Shown piece by piece: positions 49,225 to 58,454 of a stretch of 64,000 nucleotides of DNA. The notes below the pieces were generated by a model. The model was not told the origin of the DNA. It did no database searches and saw nothing but the letters and a program-made list of their open reading frames with translations. The position numbers and the translations under genes were made by a program. The stretch comes from DATFWC01 sp963777755 (GTDB taxonomy: Bacteria > Pseudomonadota > Alphaproteobacteria > Rhizobiales > Xanthobacteraceae): contig CAVZSC010000025.1 of NCBI GenBank assembly GCA_963777755.1, forward strand, positions 1 through 64,000, in the 5' to 3' direction. Every line of letters starts with the position of its first letter. Position 1 is the stretch's first letter.

Positions 49225-50237
49225 TGCGGCTCCCGCGACTGAGCATCCGCCTGCACGGCGGCATGACGGCGCAGCAGTGCGTGGACATGGCGACGCTTGC
49301 CGACACGACGGGCCTCGCGGGCATATGGTTTGCCGAGAATCCGTTCAACCGCGGCATCCTGCCGGCGGCCGCCGTGTGTGCGGTGGCGACACGCCGGCTG
49401 CGTATAGGGGCGGGCGTGTTCAACCCGTTCAATCGCCACCCGACCCTGATGGCGATGGAGATCGGCGCCCTGGACGAGCTTGCGCAGGGACGAGTCCTGT
49501 TCGGCATCGGCGCCGGCGTGATCGGCGCGGTCGAGCGGATGGGGCTGAGCTATGACCGCGCGCTCAGCGCGGTGCGCGAGGCGATCGTCATCGTGCGTGC
49601 GCTGCTGCGCGGCGAGGAGGTGAGCCACAAGGGCCGCGTGTTCGCAATCGAGCGGATCAGGCTCGACTTCACGCCACGCGCCGATATCCCGATCTACATG
49701 GCGGCGCGCGGCGAGCAGAGCTTGCGCGCGTGCGGCACCCTGGCGGACGGGCTGCTGATGTCGAACATGTGCGCGCCCGGCTTTGCGGCGCGTGCGATCG
49801 CGGAAGCTTGTACGGCCGCGCAGCAGGCCGGGCGCACCGGCCGCCTCGAGATCGTGCAATATCTCCCCTGCGCGATCCATCCCGATCGCGCCGCAGCCTG
49901 CTCAGCCGCCAAGACGGCGATCGGCGAGATGCTGCCGAGCTTCTGGTCGCTCGGGCAGCGCCTGGCCAATGCCCGCGCGGCGCTGCTCGAGGGCAGCGGT
50001 ATCGCGGACGCGGAGATCGAGGCAGCGGTCGGCCGCCTGCGCGCCGGCGAGGAGGCGGGCGCCGTGCTCGACGACCGTTACGTCGATGCCTTCGCGCTGG
50101 CCGGCACGGCGCAAGACTGCCGCGCGCGGGCTGAGCGCTTCGCGGCGGCCGGCGTCACCGAACTCGCGGTGACGCTGTCCGGCCCCGACGTTGCGCGGCA
50201 GATGAACGACCTCGCGGCGGCGTTTGCGGCCAGATAG
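49224..50237 (+). CDS. LLM-class flavin-dependent oxidoreductase
   Basis: A 337-residue protein of the luciferase-like monooxygenase / F420-reductase superfamily: CVDMATLADTTGLAGIWFAE, VATRRLRIGAGVFNPFNRHP, EIGALDELAQGRVLFGIGAG, REAIVIVRALLRGEEVSHKG, DIPIYMAARGEQSLRACGTL. It forms a TIM barrel that uses FMN (or F420) to oxidise or reduce a substrate not identified here. It overlaps the SnoaL-like gene at its start. The downstream neighbour is convergent (peptide importer operon). Confidence 0.93.
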   Translation: MRLPRLSIRLHGGMTAQQCVDMATLADTTGLAGIWFAENPFNRGILPAAAVCAVATRRLRIGAGVFNPFNRHPTLMAMEIGALDELAQGRVLFGIGAGVIGAVERMGLSYDRALSAVREAIVIVRALLRGEEVSHKGRVFAIERIRLDFTPRADIPIYMAARGEQSLRACGTLADGLLMSNMCAPGFAARAIAEACTAAQQAGRTGRLEIVQYLPCAIHPDRAAACSAAKTAIGEMLPSFWSLGQRLANARAALLEGSGIADAEIEAAVGRLRAGEEAGAVLDDRYVDAFALAGTAQDCRARAERFAAAGVTELAVTLSGPDVARQMNDLAAAFAAR

Positions 50238-50246
50238 CGCGCGGCG

Positions 50247-50309
50247 TCATTCCGGCTTCAGCCGCATGATCTTCACCGCCTCGGCGAAGGCCTGCTTGTC
50301 GGCCTTGAA
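50247..50309 (-). pseudogene. Short C-terminal gene remnant
   Basis: The minus strand reads FKADKQAFAEAVKIMRLKPE followed by a stop. It has the look of a real protein end, but the upstream frame stops after about nine codons. Possibly the tail of a deleted gene at the end of the importer operon. I do not know the family. Confidence 0.2.
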
Positions 50310-50342
50310 CCGCTGTGCTGATCGTCTTGTCCGCCCTCATTC

Positions 50343-51365
50343 CTAGCGCAGATGGCAGGCCACCAGCTGGCCCGGCCGCACCTCGCGCAGCGCCGGCGCT
50401 TCCTGTCGGCACCGGTCCGTCGCGTAGGGGCAGCGCGGATGGAAATGGCAACCGGACGGCGGCGTGACCGGGCTCGGCACATCGCCCTGCAACACCCGTT
50501 TCGCCCGCTTGATCGTCGGATCCGGCACCGGCACCGCCAGAAGAAGCGACTCGCTGTAGGGGTGCAGGGCGGCGGTGAACAGGGTCTGCTTGTCGGTCAG
50601 CTCGACGATCCGCCCGAGATACATGACAGCGATGCGGTGGCTGATGTGCTCGACCACCGCGAGATTGTGCGAGATGAACAGATACGCGAGGCCGAGCTCA
50701 CGCTGCAGATCCGTCATCAGGTTGAGGATCTGCGCCTGGATCGACACGTCGAGGGACGACACCGGCTCGTCGGCGATGATGAGGTCAGGCTCGAGCGCCA
50801 GCGCCCGCGCGATGCCGATGCGCTGGCGCTGCCCGCCGGAGAACTGGTGCGGATAGTCGTCCATCTGCGCCTTGCGCAGGCCGACGCGTTCGAAGATCTG
50901 CGCCACCCGCGCGGCTCGTTCCCTGCCCTTGCCGATCTTGTGGACGCGCAACGGCTCGCCCACGATGTCGCCCGCCGACATGCGCGGATCGAGCGAGGAA
51001 AACGGGTCCTGGAAGATGATCTGCATGCGCCGGCGATACGGCCGCAGCGCCGCCTTGCCGAGATGGGTGATGTCTTCGCCATTGACCTTGATGCTGCCGT
51101 CGGTCGGCTCGATGAGCCGCAGGATCGTGCGTCCGACCGTCGACTTGCCGCAGCCCGACTCGCCGACGAGCCCGAGCGTCTCTCCCGGCAGGATCGAGAA
51201 CGTGACGCCGTCGACCGCCAGGACGTGCCCGGCCGTGCGCCGCAACACGCCCCGCTTTATCGGAAAATGCTTCTTGAGACTCTGCACCTCGAGCACCGCG
51301 GGTCCCGCCGCCGCGGGTCGCCCCGCTGTCGGCCGCACGGCCTGCACGCGCGCTGCGTCAGCCAC
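50343..51365 (-). CDS. Dipeptide/oligopeptide ABC importer ATPase (DppF/OppF)
   Basis: A 340-residue ABC ATPase with Walker A GESGCGKST, Q-loop FQDPFSSLDPRM, signature FSGGQRQR, Walker B LIIADEP and the OppF C-terminal zinc or Fe-S-like region GCHFHPRCPYATDRCRQ. Together with the next gene it forms the ATPase pair of a peptide/nickel-type importer. The GTG start overlaps the stop of the upstream ATPase gene (GTGGCTGA), so they are coupled. Ligand unknown. Confidence 0.95.
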   Translation of the reverse strand: MADAARVQAVRPTAGRPAAAGPAVLEVQSLKKHFPIKRGVLRRTAGHVLAVDGVTFSILPGETLGLVGESGCGKSTVGRTILRLIEPTDGSIKVNGEDITHLGKAALRPYRRRMQIIFQDPFSSLDPRMSAGDIVGEPLRVHKIGKGRERAARVAQIFERVGLRKAQMDDYPHQFSGGQRQRIGIARALALEPDLIIADEPVSSLDVSIQAQILNLMTDLQRELGLAYLFISHNLAVVEHISHRIAVMYLGRIVELTDKQTLFTAALHPYSESLLLAVPVPDPTIKRAKRVLQGDVPSPVTPPSGCHFHPRCPYATDRCRQEAPALREVRPGQLVACHLR

Positions 51366-52434
51366 GGCCGCCTCCGGCGAGCACGTCGGAGCGCCAACAG
51401 GCGGCCCAATGGCCGGGGCGCTTTTCCTCGTACGGCGGGTAGAGCTTGCGGCACCTGTCGTCGGCGAAGGGGCAGCGCGGCGCAAACGCGCAACCGGGCG
51501 GCAGGTCGGTCAGCGGCGGCACGATGCCGGGAATCTCCTGCAGGCGTACGGGCGCGCCCTGCTCGACGCCGCGGATCGCGCCGAGCCGCGGGATCGACGC
51601 CATCAGCCCGTGCGTGTAGGGGTGCAGCGGACGGGCGAACAGCTCCTCCACGCCGGCCTCTTCGACCTTGCGCCCGGCATACATCACGATCACCCGCTGC
51701 GCGGTCTCGGCGACGACGCCGAGGTCGTGGGTGATCAGGATCACGGCGGTGCCGAGCCGGCCCTGCAGCTCGAGAATGATGTCGAGGATCTGCGCCTGGA
51801 TGGTGACGTCGAGCGCCGTGGTCGGCTCGTCGGCGATCAGCACCTTCGGATTGCAGGCGAGCGCCATGGCGATCATGGCGCGCTGGCGCATGCCGCCCGA
51901 CAGCTGATGCGGATACTCCCGGGCGCGCTGCGCGGCTTCCGGGATGCGCACGAGGCGGAGCATCTCGATCGCCTTCTCGCGCGCAGCCGAGCGGCCGAGC
52001 TTCTCGTGCAGCAGGATGACCTCGGCGATCTGCCGGCCGATGGTCATCACCGGATTGAGCGACGTCATCGGCTCCTGGAAGATCATCGAGATCTCCTTGC
52101 CGCGCACGCTCCGCATCGCCGGCTCGTCTAGACGCAAGAGGTCGATGCCGGCGAGCCGGACCGCGCCGCCGACGATCTTTCCCGGCGGATCCGGGATGAG
52201 CCGCATCAGGGAGAGCGCAGTCATGCTCTTGCCGCAGCCCGATTCGCCGACGATCGCCAGGGTCTCGCCGTGTTGCAGGTTGAAGCTCACCCCATCGACC
52301 GCTTTCAGAACGCCCTGCCGCAGAAAGAAGAACGTCTGCAGCCGATCGACCTCGAGGAGGACCGCCGCATCGTCACGGGTGCGAACGTCGGCGCTTCGTG
52401 CTGCGGCCTCGCGTTCGACCATGGTCTCGGTCAT
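51358..52434 (-). CDS. Dipeptide/oligopeptide ABC importer ATPase (DppD/OppD)
   Basis: A 358-residue ABC ATPase: Walker A GESGCGKSM, Q-loop FQEPMTSLNPVM, signature LSGGMRQR, Walker B VLIADEP, switch His in ITHDLGVVAE, and the OppD tail with GCAFAPRCPFADDRCRK. Partner of the ATPase downstream. It follows the permease gene by 17 bases within one operon (substrate-binding protein, permease, permease, ATPase, ATPase). Confidence 0.95.
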   Translation of the reverse strand: MTETMVEREAAARSADVRTRDDAAVLLEVDRLQTFFFLRQGVLKAVDGVSFNLQHGETLAIVGESGCGKSMTALSLMRLIPDPPGKIVGGAVRLAGIDLLRLDEPAMRSVRGKEISMIFQEPMTSLNPVMTIGRQIAEVILLHEKLGRSAAREKAIEMLRLVRIPEAAQRAREYPHQLSGGMRQRAMIAMALACNPKVLIADEPTTALDVTIQAQILDIILELQGRLGTAVILITHDLGVVAETAQRVIVMYAGRKVEEAGVEELFARPLHPYTHGLMASIPRLGAIRGVEQGAPVRLQEIPGIVPPLTDLPPGCAFAPRCPFADDRCRKLYPPYEEKRPGHWAACWRSDVLAGGGRG

Positions 52435-52451
52435 GCGGCGGGCCCTTCTGG

Positions 52452-53339
52452 TCAGTGGCGCAGGCGGGGATCGAGGAGATCACGCAGCGCGTCGCCGAGC
52501 AGGTTGGTGCCGAACACCGCGAGACTGATCGCGAGCCCCGGGTAGATCACCAGCCACGGCGCGGTGCGCACATACTCTGCGGCCGATTCCGACAGCATCC
52601 GGCCCCATGACGGGTGCGGCTCGGGAATGCCGAGGCCGAGGAACGACAGGGCGGCCTCGACCAGGATGGCGGAGCCGAGCTGCGCCGTTCCCAACACGAT
52701 CAGCGGCGCCAGCGTATTGGGGAGCACGTGACGCAGCGCGATCGCGAACTCGTTCATGCCGACCGCGCGGGCGGCCTCGACGAAGGGCATTTCGCGCAGC
52801 ATCAGCGTGTTGGAGCGGATGACGCGCGCCACCGTCGGGACGAGCGGGATCGCGATTGCGACGATCGTGTTGCCGATCGATGGTCCGAGCGCAGCCGCCA
52901 TCACCAGCGCCATCACCAGGAGCGGCAGCGACTGCAGCATGTCCATGAAACGCTGGACGATGAGATCGAACCAGCCGCCGAAATAGCCGGACATCAGGCC
53001 GACGCAAACGCCGATCAGGCAGCCGAGCGACGTCGACCCGATGCCGACCGCGAGCGAGATGCGCGCGCCGTAGACGATGCGGCTCCACATGTCGCGTCCC
53101 ATGAAATCGGCACCCAGCAGGTGGGCGCCGCCAGGCCGGGCGAGCGAGGCGCGTGCATTGGTGGTGGTCGGATCGAACGCGGTGATCCAATCGGCGAACA
53201 GCGCCATCAGGACGATCGCGATCACGATCGTGGCGCCGGCTGCACCGAGCGGGTAGCGCCGCAGGAACCGGAACAGCGAGGCTCGCACGCCCTCAGGCTT
53301 GGCGCGGGGAAGGTCCGCCTCCTGATCGATGATGGCCAA
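52452..53339 (-). CDS. ABC importer permease (DppC/OppC type)
   Basis: A 295-residue inner-membrane protein with an N-terminal span (YPLGAAGATIVIAIVLMALF) and the binding-protein-dependent transport domain: LLGADFMGRDMWSRIVYGAR (DppC-type), then several spans and the EAA loop EAARAVGMNEFAIALRHVLP. It pairs with the permease at 53352 and lies 12 bases downstream of it. Confidence 0.95.
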   Translation of the reverse strand: MAIIDQEADLPRAKPEGVRASLFRFLRRYPLGAAGATIVIAIVLMALFADWITAFDPTTTNARASLARPGGAHLLGADFMGRDMWSRIVYGARISLAVGIGSTSLGCLIGVCVGLMSGYFGGWFDLIVQRFMDMLQSLPLLVMALVMAAALGPSIGNTIVAIAIPLVPTVARVIRSNTLMLREMPFVEAARAVGMNEFAIALRHVLPNTLAPLIVLGTAQLGSAILVEAALSFLGLGIPEPHPSWGRMLSESAAEYVRTAPWLVIYPGLAISLAVFGTNLLGDALRDLLDPRLRH

Positions 53340-53351
53340 GCGCCGCTCCTC

Positions 53352-54299
53352 TCAATCCTCGTATTTGATGCGCGGATCGAGCACCGCATAGGCCATGTCG
53401 ACCAGGAAGTTCACCGTCACCACGACGACGGCGATGAACATCACCAGGTTCTGCACCACCGGATAGTCGCGCCAGCGGATCGCCTCGACCAGGAAGCGGG
53501 CGACGCCGGGAATATTGAAGACCGTCTCGGTGACGATCAGACCGCCGATCAGGAACGCCGCCTCGATGCCGATGATGGTGATAATCGGCAGCAGGGCGTT
53601 GCGCAGCGCGTGATTGTAGTTGACCGACGCCTGCGAGGCGCCCTTGGCGCGCGCCGTGCGGATGTAGTCCTGGCGCAGCACTTCGAGCATGGACGAGCGC
53701 GTCAGCCGCATGATCAGCGCGGAGGCGCGGAAGCCGACCGCGGCCGCCGGCACGCTGAGCAGCAGGAGCTCGTCGATGAGGCTCGCTGGCTGGTTGGTGT
53801 AGATCGGGATCCAGCCGGCATAGTGGACGAACGCCATCAGGATCAGAAGCCCGAGCCAGAACGAGGGCAGCGACAGGCCGCTCAGGCTGATCACCCGCAG
53901 CACGTAGTCGGTGAGCGTGTTCTGGCGCACGGCGCTGGCGACGCCGAGCGGGACGCCGAACAGGATGGAGAATGCGAGCGCAAGCCCGGCAAGCTTGGCG
54001 GTGACCGGAATGCGCGGCAGGATCTCGTTGAGCGCCGGCTGCTCGGACACATAGGTGTAACCGAAGTCGCCGCGGGCGAGACCGCCGATCCAGTTGAAAT
54101 ATTGAACCAGGATGGGCTTATCGAGGCCGAGCTCGGCTTCGAGCTTTTGCTTTTCCGCCTGGCTCACCATGCCGGCCGCGTCGAACAGGATATCGGCGAC
54201 ATTGCCGGGCACGACGCGCAGCATGACGAAAATGATCACCGAGATCCCGAACAGGGTCAGGATCATCAGCAGCAGGCGGCGGATCAGGTAGCTGCCCAA
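53352..54299 (-). CDS. ABC importer permease (DppB/OppB type)
   Basis: A 315-residue inner-membrane protein starting MGSYLIRRLLLMILTLFGIS, the usual DppB start. It has a long first periplasmic region, then six-span topology with EAA-like loop RTARAKGASQASVNYNHALR and the end of the family VNFLVDMAYAVLDPRIKYE. It is 85 bases downstream of the substrate-binding protein gene; a palindromic repeat lies in between. Confidence 0.95.
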   Translation of the reverse strand: MGSYLIRRLLLMILTLFGISVIIFVMLRVVPGNVADILFDAAGMVSQAEKQKLEAELGLDKPILVQYFNWIGGLARGDFGYTYVSEQPALNEILPRIPVTAKLAGLALAFSILFGVPLGVASAVRQNTLTDYVLRVISLSGLSLPSFWLGLLILMAFVHYAGWIPIYTNQPASLIDELLLLSVPAAAVGFRASALIMRLTRSSMLEVLRQDYIRTARAKGASQASVNYNHALRNALLPIITIIGIEAAFLIGGLIVTETVFNIPGVARFLVEAIRWRDYPVVQNLVMFIAVVVVTVNFLVDMAYAVLDPRIKYED

Positions 54300-54362
54300 T
54301 GCTCAATCCCTACACCTTGCCCGCGCTGCAGGGGGGCCCCGTGTGGGCGCCCGTCCCCACCA

Positions 54363-54388
54363 GGGGCAACCACAAGGGTTGCCCCTAC
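54363..54388. repeat. Palindromic repeat, same family as at 8438-8611
   Basis: GGGGCAACCACAAGGGTTGC followed by CCCTAC. Read on the minus strand, its first bases (GTAGGGGC) supply the TAG stop codon of the substrate-binding protein gene ending at 54385. It may act as a stabilising hairpin that separates that gene from the permeases. Confidence 0.7.
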
Positions 54389-55977
54389 TTGTCGAGCCAG
54401 ACGTCTTCGAACCGCGCGCCGTTGTAGATGCTGTTCTGGTGCAGCACGTAGCCCTTCACATGGGGGTACCAGCAGGTGCCGGAGCGCTGGAAATGCACGA
54501 CCGGGCGGGCCACGTCCTCGATGAGCTTGCGCTCGATCTGCGAGACCAGCGCCCTTCGCTTCTCGACGTCCGATTCGCGCGATTGCTCGGCGACCAGCCG
54601 CTCGACCTCCTGATTGCAGTAGTGGGTGTAGTTGCGCTCGGACTTGCACGTATAGTTCTCGACGAAATTGACGTCCGGGTCGTCGACCGCGAGCCCGGTC
54701 AGGTTGAGGCCTACCGCGAAGTCGCCGCGCGTGACCTTGCGGTGCCAGATCGTCGTGTCGACCACGTCGAGCTCCGCATCGATGTGGATCTTCTTGAGCT
54801 GGTCGATCAGGATCACCGCCGGGTCGCGATAGATCGCGATGTCGCGCGTCGAGACCTTGAGCTTGAGCGGCTTGTCCGGCCCGTAGCCCAGGCCCTGCAT
54901 GATGGCGCGCGCCTGCGCGATGTTCTTCTCGACGTCCTTGCCGTAGCCGGGCAGCTCGCGCAGCTTCCCTTCGGGCATGCCCCAGAACCCTTCGGGCGGC
55001 GGCTGCATCGCGCCGGCGATGCCGAGCCTGCCCTCGCCCAGGATGTCGTCGAAGCTCTTGCGGTCGATGGCGAGCGCCATCGCCTGGCGCAGCTTCGGCT
55101 CATTGAACGGAGCCGAAGCGGCATTGACCAGGAGATTGACGTAGACCCCGGTCGGACGCACCTGGCAGATCGCCTTCGGCGCCTGCGACAGCACGTCCTT
55201 GACGAGCGGGATGGTGACGTCGGTGTCGTAGGTCATGTCGAACTCGCCCGACACGAAGGCGAGGATGCGGGTCGAGCGGCTGGCGATGATGCGGACCTCG
55301 ATGCCGTCGAGATAGGGGCGGTCCTTCTTCCAGTAGTCCGGGTTGCGCGCGAGCCGCACCACCTCGTTGCGCCTGAACTCGACGAACCTGAACGGCCCGG
55401 TGCCGATCGGCTTCGCGCGCATGTCGCGCGGCGACACGTGGCACGGATAGATCGGCGTATAGCCGGACGCGAGCAAGGCGAGGAACGCCGGTTGCGGCTC
55501 CTTGAGCGCGATCGTGACCTCGAAATCGCCGTTGAGCCGGACGTCCTCCACGTTGTGGTACCAGACCTGGCGCGGGTTCAGCCTCAGTCCGTCCTTGGCC
55601 TTGCCGAGCAGCAGGTCAAAGGTGCAGCCGACGTCCTTTGCGGTGAACGGCTTGCCGTCGTGCCACTTGACGCCCTGCCGCAGCCGAAATGTGACCTGCT
55701 TCTTGTCGGCGCTCCAGGTCCAGCTCTCGGCGAGGTCCGGAACGATCGTATCCAGGCTGTTGTTCGGCTTGCCCTGGTCGAACAGCACGAGATTGTTGAA
55801 CACCGCCATGAATGGATTGACGGTCGAGACCGTCGCCTCCTCATGGATCGACGTGGTCGGCGGGTTGTCGCGATGATAGTATTTCAGGGTTCCGCCCGGC
55901 TTCTGCGCCGCGGCCGGCCCGCATGCCAGTGCCGCAACCGCAAATGCCGCCGCCATGCCCGCAAGCCTGGAGCACAT
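54385..55977 (-). CDS. ABC substrate-binding protein, family 5 (DppA/OppA)
   Basis: A 530-residue periplasmic protein with signal peptide (MAAAFAVAALACGPAAAQ) and the SBP family 5 pattern: VPDLAESWTWSADKKQVTFR, LRQGVKWHDGKPFTAKDV (diagnostic), AKPIGTGPFRFVEFRRNEV, ARNPDYWKKDRPYLDGIEV, RQAMALAIDRKSFDDI. It delivers peptides or related compounds to the four-gene importer downstream. First gene of that operon. It is divergent from the acyl-CoA dehydrogenase gene at 56197, with a shared 219-base promoter region. Confidence 0.95.
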   Translation of the reverse strand: MCSRLAGMAAAFAVAALACGPAAAQKPGGTLKYYHRDNPPTTSIHEEATVSTVNPFMAVFNNLVLFDQGKPNNSLDTIVPDLAESWTWSADKKQVTFRLRQGVKWHDGKPFTAKDVGCTFDLLLGKAKDGLRLNPRQVWYHNVEDVRLNGDFEVTIALKEPQPAFLALLASGYTPIYPCHVSPRDMRAKPIGTGPFRFVEFRRNEVVRLARNPDYWKKDRPYLDGIEVRIIASRSTRILAFVSGEFDMTYDTDVTIPLVKDVLSQAPKAICQVRPTGVYVNLLVNAASAPFNEPKLRQAMALAIDRKSFDDILGEGRLGIAGAMQPPPEGFWGMPEGKLRELPGYGKDVEKNIAQARAIMQGLGYGPDKPLKLKVSTRDIAIYRDPAVILIDQLKKIHIDAELDVVDTTIWHRKVTRGDFAVGLNLTGLAVDDPDVNFVENYTCKSERNYTHYCNQEVERLVAEQSRESDVEKRRALVSQIERKLIEDVARPVVHFQRSGTCWYPHVKGYVLHQNSIYNGARFEDVWLDK

Positions 55978-56196
55978 CGCGTCCTCCCATGTCGGCGCGC
56001 GGCCGATGTTCCCCTCAGGCCGCGCTTTTTCGTTCTTGTGGGGGTGAGCCTAACCGGTGCGGGCGGCGCGATCAACGCGCAACCGTCATCCGCCGCGAGC
56101 CACCGGAGGGCGCTCGGCCGCACAGGACAGCTTGCCAAGCGCTCGCGTTCCCACCACGATGACGGGAAAGCAGTCCGCGAGCGGGATGGAAACGTC

Positions 56197-57261
56197 GTGA
56201 GCGAGAGCCAGACGATCGTCGCCGATAGCGCGGCACGCATCTTCGCGGACCTCGCCGATCCCCAGACCATCAACCGGGCGCGGGACGAGAGCTGGAAGGC
56301 CGCGCTGTGGCGGACGCTCACCGATGCCGGCCTCACGCTCGCATGGGTGCCGGAACAGCACGGCGGATCGGGCGCGAGCCTCGGCGAGGGGTTCGAGGTG
56401 CTCGGCGTGGCCGGCCGGTTTGCGGCGCCGGTTCCGCTGGCCGAGACCATGCTGGCCGGGTGGCTCCTGGCGCAGGCCGGGATTTCCTCACCGCCAGGTC
56501 CGATGACGGTTGCGCCGGCGCGACCGCGCGACCGGCTCGCGCTGGAGGCAGCCGGCACCTTGAGCGGGCGTCTCCGCGCCATTCCGTTCGCGCGCGATGC
56601 CGAGCATCTCGCGGTGATTGCGCAGCGCGACGCAACGGCCTTCATTGCGCTGGTCGACGCCAAGGCCTGTCGCATTGCCGACGGCCGCAATCTCGCCGGC
56701 GATGCGTCGAACGAGGTCACCTTCGAGTCCGTCGCTCCGATCACGATCGTCCCGGCGCCTGCCGGCCTCGATCAGGACACCTTGATGCTGATGGGTGCGG
56801 TGACGCGCAGCGTCGCGATGGCGGGCGCGCTGGAAGCGATCCTCGCGCTCACCCTGCGCTATGCCAACGAGCGCGTGGCGTTCGAGCGAGCGATCGGCAA
56901 GTTCCAGGCGGTGCAGCACAATCTCGCGCGGCTCGCCGGCGAAGTCGCGGCCGCCCTGACGGCGTCGGGCTCGGCTGCCGAGGCGATCGCGCAAGCGGAG
57001 CGGTTCGACGAGGCGGTGCTTCTCGAGGCTGCGTCGGCGAAGATACGCGCCGCCGAGGCGGCCGAGGAGGGCGCGGCTATCGCTCACCAGGTGCACGGCG
57101 CCATCGGCTTCACCAAGGAGCACATCCTGCACCGATTCACCTTGCGGCTGCTCGCCTGGCGCGACGACTTCGGCGACGAGAGTCATTGGGCGGCGGCGCT
57201 CGGCAATTTCGTAGCGGCGCGCGGCGCGGACGAGTTCTGGCCGCTCGTGGCCTCACGCTAG
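56197..57261 (+). CDS. Acyl-CoA dehydrogenase-family protein (divergent subunit)
   Basis: A 354-residue protein. N-terminal helical domain: AARIFADLADPQTINRARDE, GLTLAWVPEQHGGSGASLGE (typical ACAD N-domain). C-terminal helical domain: AMAGALEAILALTLRYANER, AFERAIGKFQAVQHNLARLA and the typical end HQVHGAIGFTKEHILHRFTL. The middle beta-domain is short and lacks the usual FAD-binding 'TEP.aGSD' block, as in one subunit of heteromeric ACADs. It is followed by a second ACAD gene 10 bases on. The start GTG 56197 fits; a much longer open frame upstream is a shadow. Confidence 0.85.
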   Translation: MSESQTIVADSAARIFADLADPQTINRARDESWKAALWRTLTDAGLTLAWVPEQHGGSGASLGEGFEVLGVAGRFAAPVPLAETMLAGWLLAQAGISSPPGPMTVAPARPRDRLALEAAGTLSGRLRAIPFARDAEHLAVIAQRDATAFIALVDAKACRIADGRNLAGDASNEVTFESVAPITIVPAPAGLDQDTLMLMGAVTRSVAMAGALEAILALTLRYANERVAFERAIGKFQAVQHNLARLAGEVAAALTASGSAAEAIAQAERFDEAVLLEAASAKIRAAEAAEEGAAIAHQVHGAIGFTKEHILHRFTLRLLAWRDDFGDESHWAAALGNFVAARGADEFWPLVASR

Positions 57262-57271
57262 AAGCAGTCCC

Positions 57272-58432
57272 ATGACCGCAAGTCTCCGCTTCGACCCGAT
57301 CCGCCTGCCCGCCGAATGCGAGACGTTGCGGCAGGAGGTGCGCACGTTCCTGGCCGAAGAGGCGGCGGCGGGCACGTTCGACCCGAACCGTCCCGATGAC
57401 GGCGACATGCACAATCGCGAATTCAGCCGCCGGGTCGGCGCCCGCGGGTGGATCGGCATGACCTGGCCGAAACAGTATGGCGGCCAGGAGAAGAGCTTCC
57501 TCGAGCGCTACGTGGTGACGGAGGAGTTCCGGGTGGCGAACGCGCCGGTACGCCTGCACTTCGTGGCCGACCGCCAAAGCGGCCCGATCCTCCTCAAATA
57601 CGCCCCCGAGCACATCAAGATGGACATCCTGCCGCGCATCTGCCGCGGCGAGGTGTGCTTCGTCATCGGCATGAGCGAGCCGGGCTCGGGCTCGGACCTG
57701 TTCGCCGCCAAGACCAAGGCGACCAAGGTCCAGGGTGGCTGGCTGATCAACGGCAGCAAGATCTGGACCAGCAACGCGCATATCGCCGACTACATGCTAG
57801 GCCTGTTCCGCACCGCGCCGCCCACGCGGGAGAACCGCCGGCACGGGCTCACGCAATTCCTCGTCGACATGCACACCAGCGGCATCACGGTGAACCCGAT
57901 CTACCAGATGACCGGCCAGCATGACTTCAACGAAGTGGTCTTCGCCGACGCGTTCATCCCGGACGACCACGTGCTGGGCGAAATCGACGGTGCGTGGAAA
58001 CAGGCGACCAGCGAGCTCGCCTACGAGCGCAGCGGGCCGGAGCGCTTCCTGGAAACCTTCTATGTCCTCATCGAGCTCGTCCGCGCGCTCGGACCGACAC
58101 CCGACCTGCGCAGCGCGGAAGGTCTTGGCCGCCTCGTAGCCCAGCTGCATACGCTGCGGCGCATGTCGATTTCGGTCAATGGCATGCTGCAGGCCGGCAA
58201 GGAGCCGACCGTCGAGGGCTCGATCGTCAAGGACCTGGGCACCGCCTGGGAGCAGAAGCTGCCGGGCCGCGTGCGCGAGCTCGCCGCCTTCCTCGAGCCC
58301 GAGGCGACGAACCGCACGAGCCTGCAGGAGCAGCTCGCCTTCGCCATCACGATCGCTCCCAAGCTCACGATCCAGGGCGGCACCACCGAAGTTCTGCGCG
58401 GCATCATCGCCCGCGGCCTCGGCCTGCGCTGA
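57272..58432 (+). CDS. Acyl-CoA dehydrogenase
   Basis: A 386-residue FAD enzyme: REVRTFLAEEAAAG at the start, WIGMTWPKQYGGQEKSFLER, CFVIGMSEPGSGSDLFAAKT (FAD/substrate block), WLINGSKIWTSNAHIADYML, and the end LTIQGGTTEVLRGIIARGLG. It dehydrogenates an acyl-CoA at alpha-beta. The catalytic base position cannot be fixed here (IQGGT in place of the 'YEGT' of many ACADs). Probably works with the preceding ACAD-like protein as a hetero-oligomer. The next gene follows after 22 bases. Confidence 0.93.
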   Translation: MTASLRFDPIRLPAECETLRQEVRTFLAEEAAAGTFDPNRPDDGDMHNREFSRRVGARGWIGMTWPKQYGGQEKSFLERYVVTEEFRVANAPVRLHFVADRQSGPILLKYAPEHIKMDILPRICRGEVCFVIGMSEPGSGSDLFAAKTKATKVQGGWLINGSKIWTSNAHIADYMLGLFRTAPPTRENRRHGLTQFLVDMHTSGITVNPIYQMTGQHDFNEVVFADAFIPDDHVLGEIDGAWKQATSELAYERSGPERFLETFYVLIELVRALGPTPDLRSAEGLGRLVAQLHTLRRMSISVNGMLQAGKEPTVEGSIVKDLGTAWEQKLPGRVRELAAFLEPEATNRTSLQEQLAFAITIAPKLTIQGGTTEVLRGIIARGLGLR

Positions 58433-58454
58433 CGGTCCGCAGGAGAGACAGGAC

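Noticed and set aside
52614..54524. Long plus-strand frame opposite the two permease genes
   Set aside because: Its product is His/Arg/Asp-rich with no domain, and it is antisense to two intact permease genes.
54343..56196. Long upstream extension of the acyl-CoA dehydrogenase frame
   Set aside because: It runs antisense through the DppA-like gene, which is clearly real. The dehydrogenase similarity only begins near 56197.
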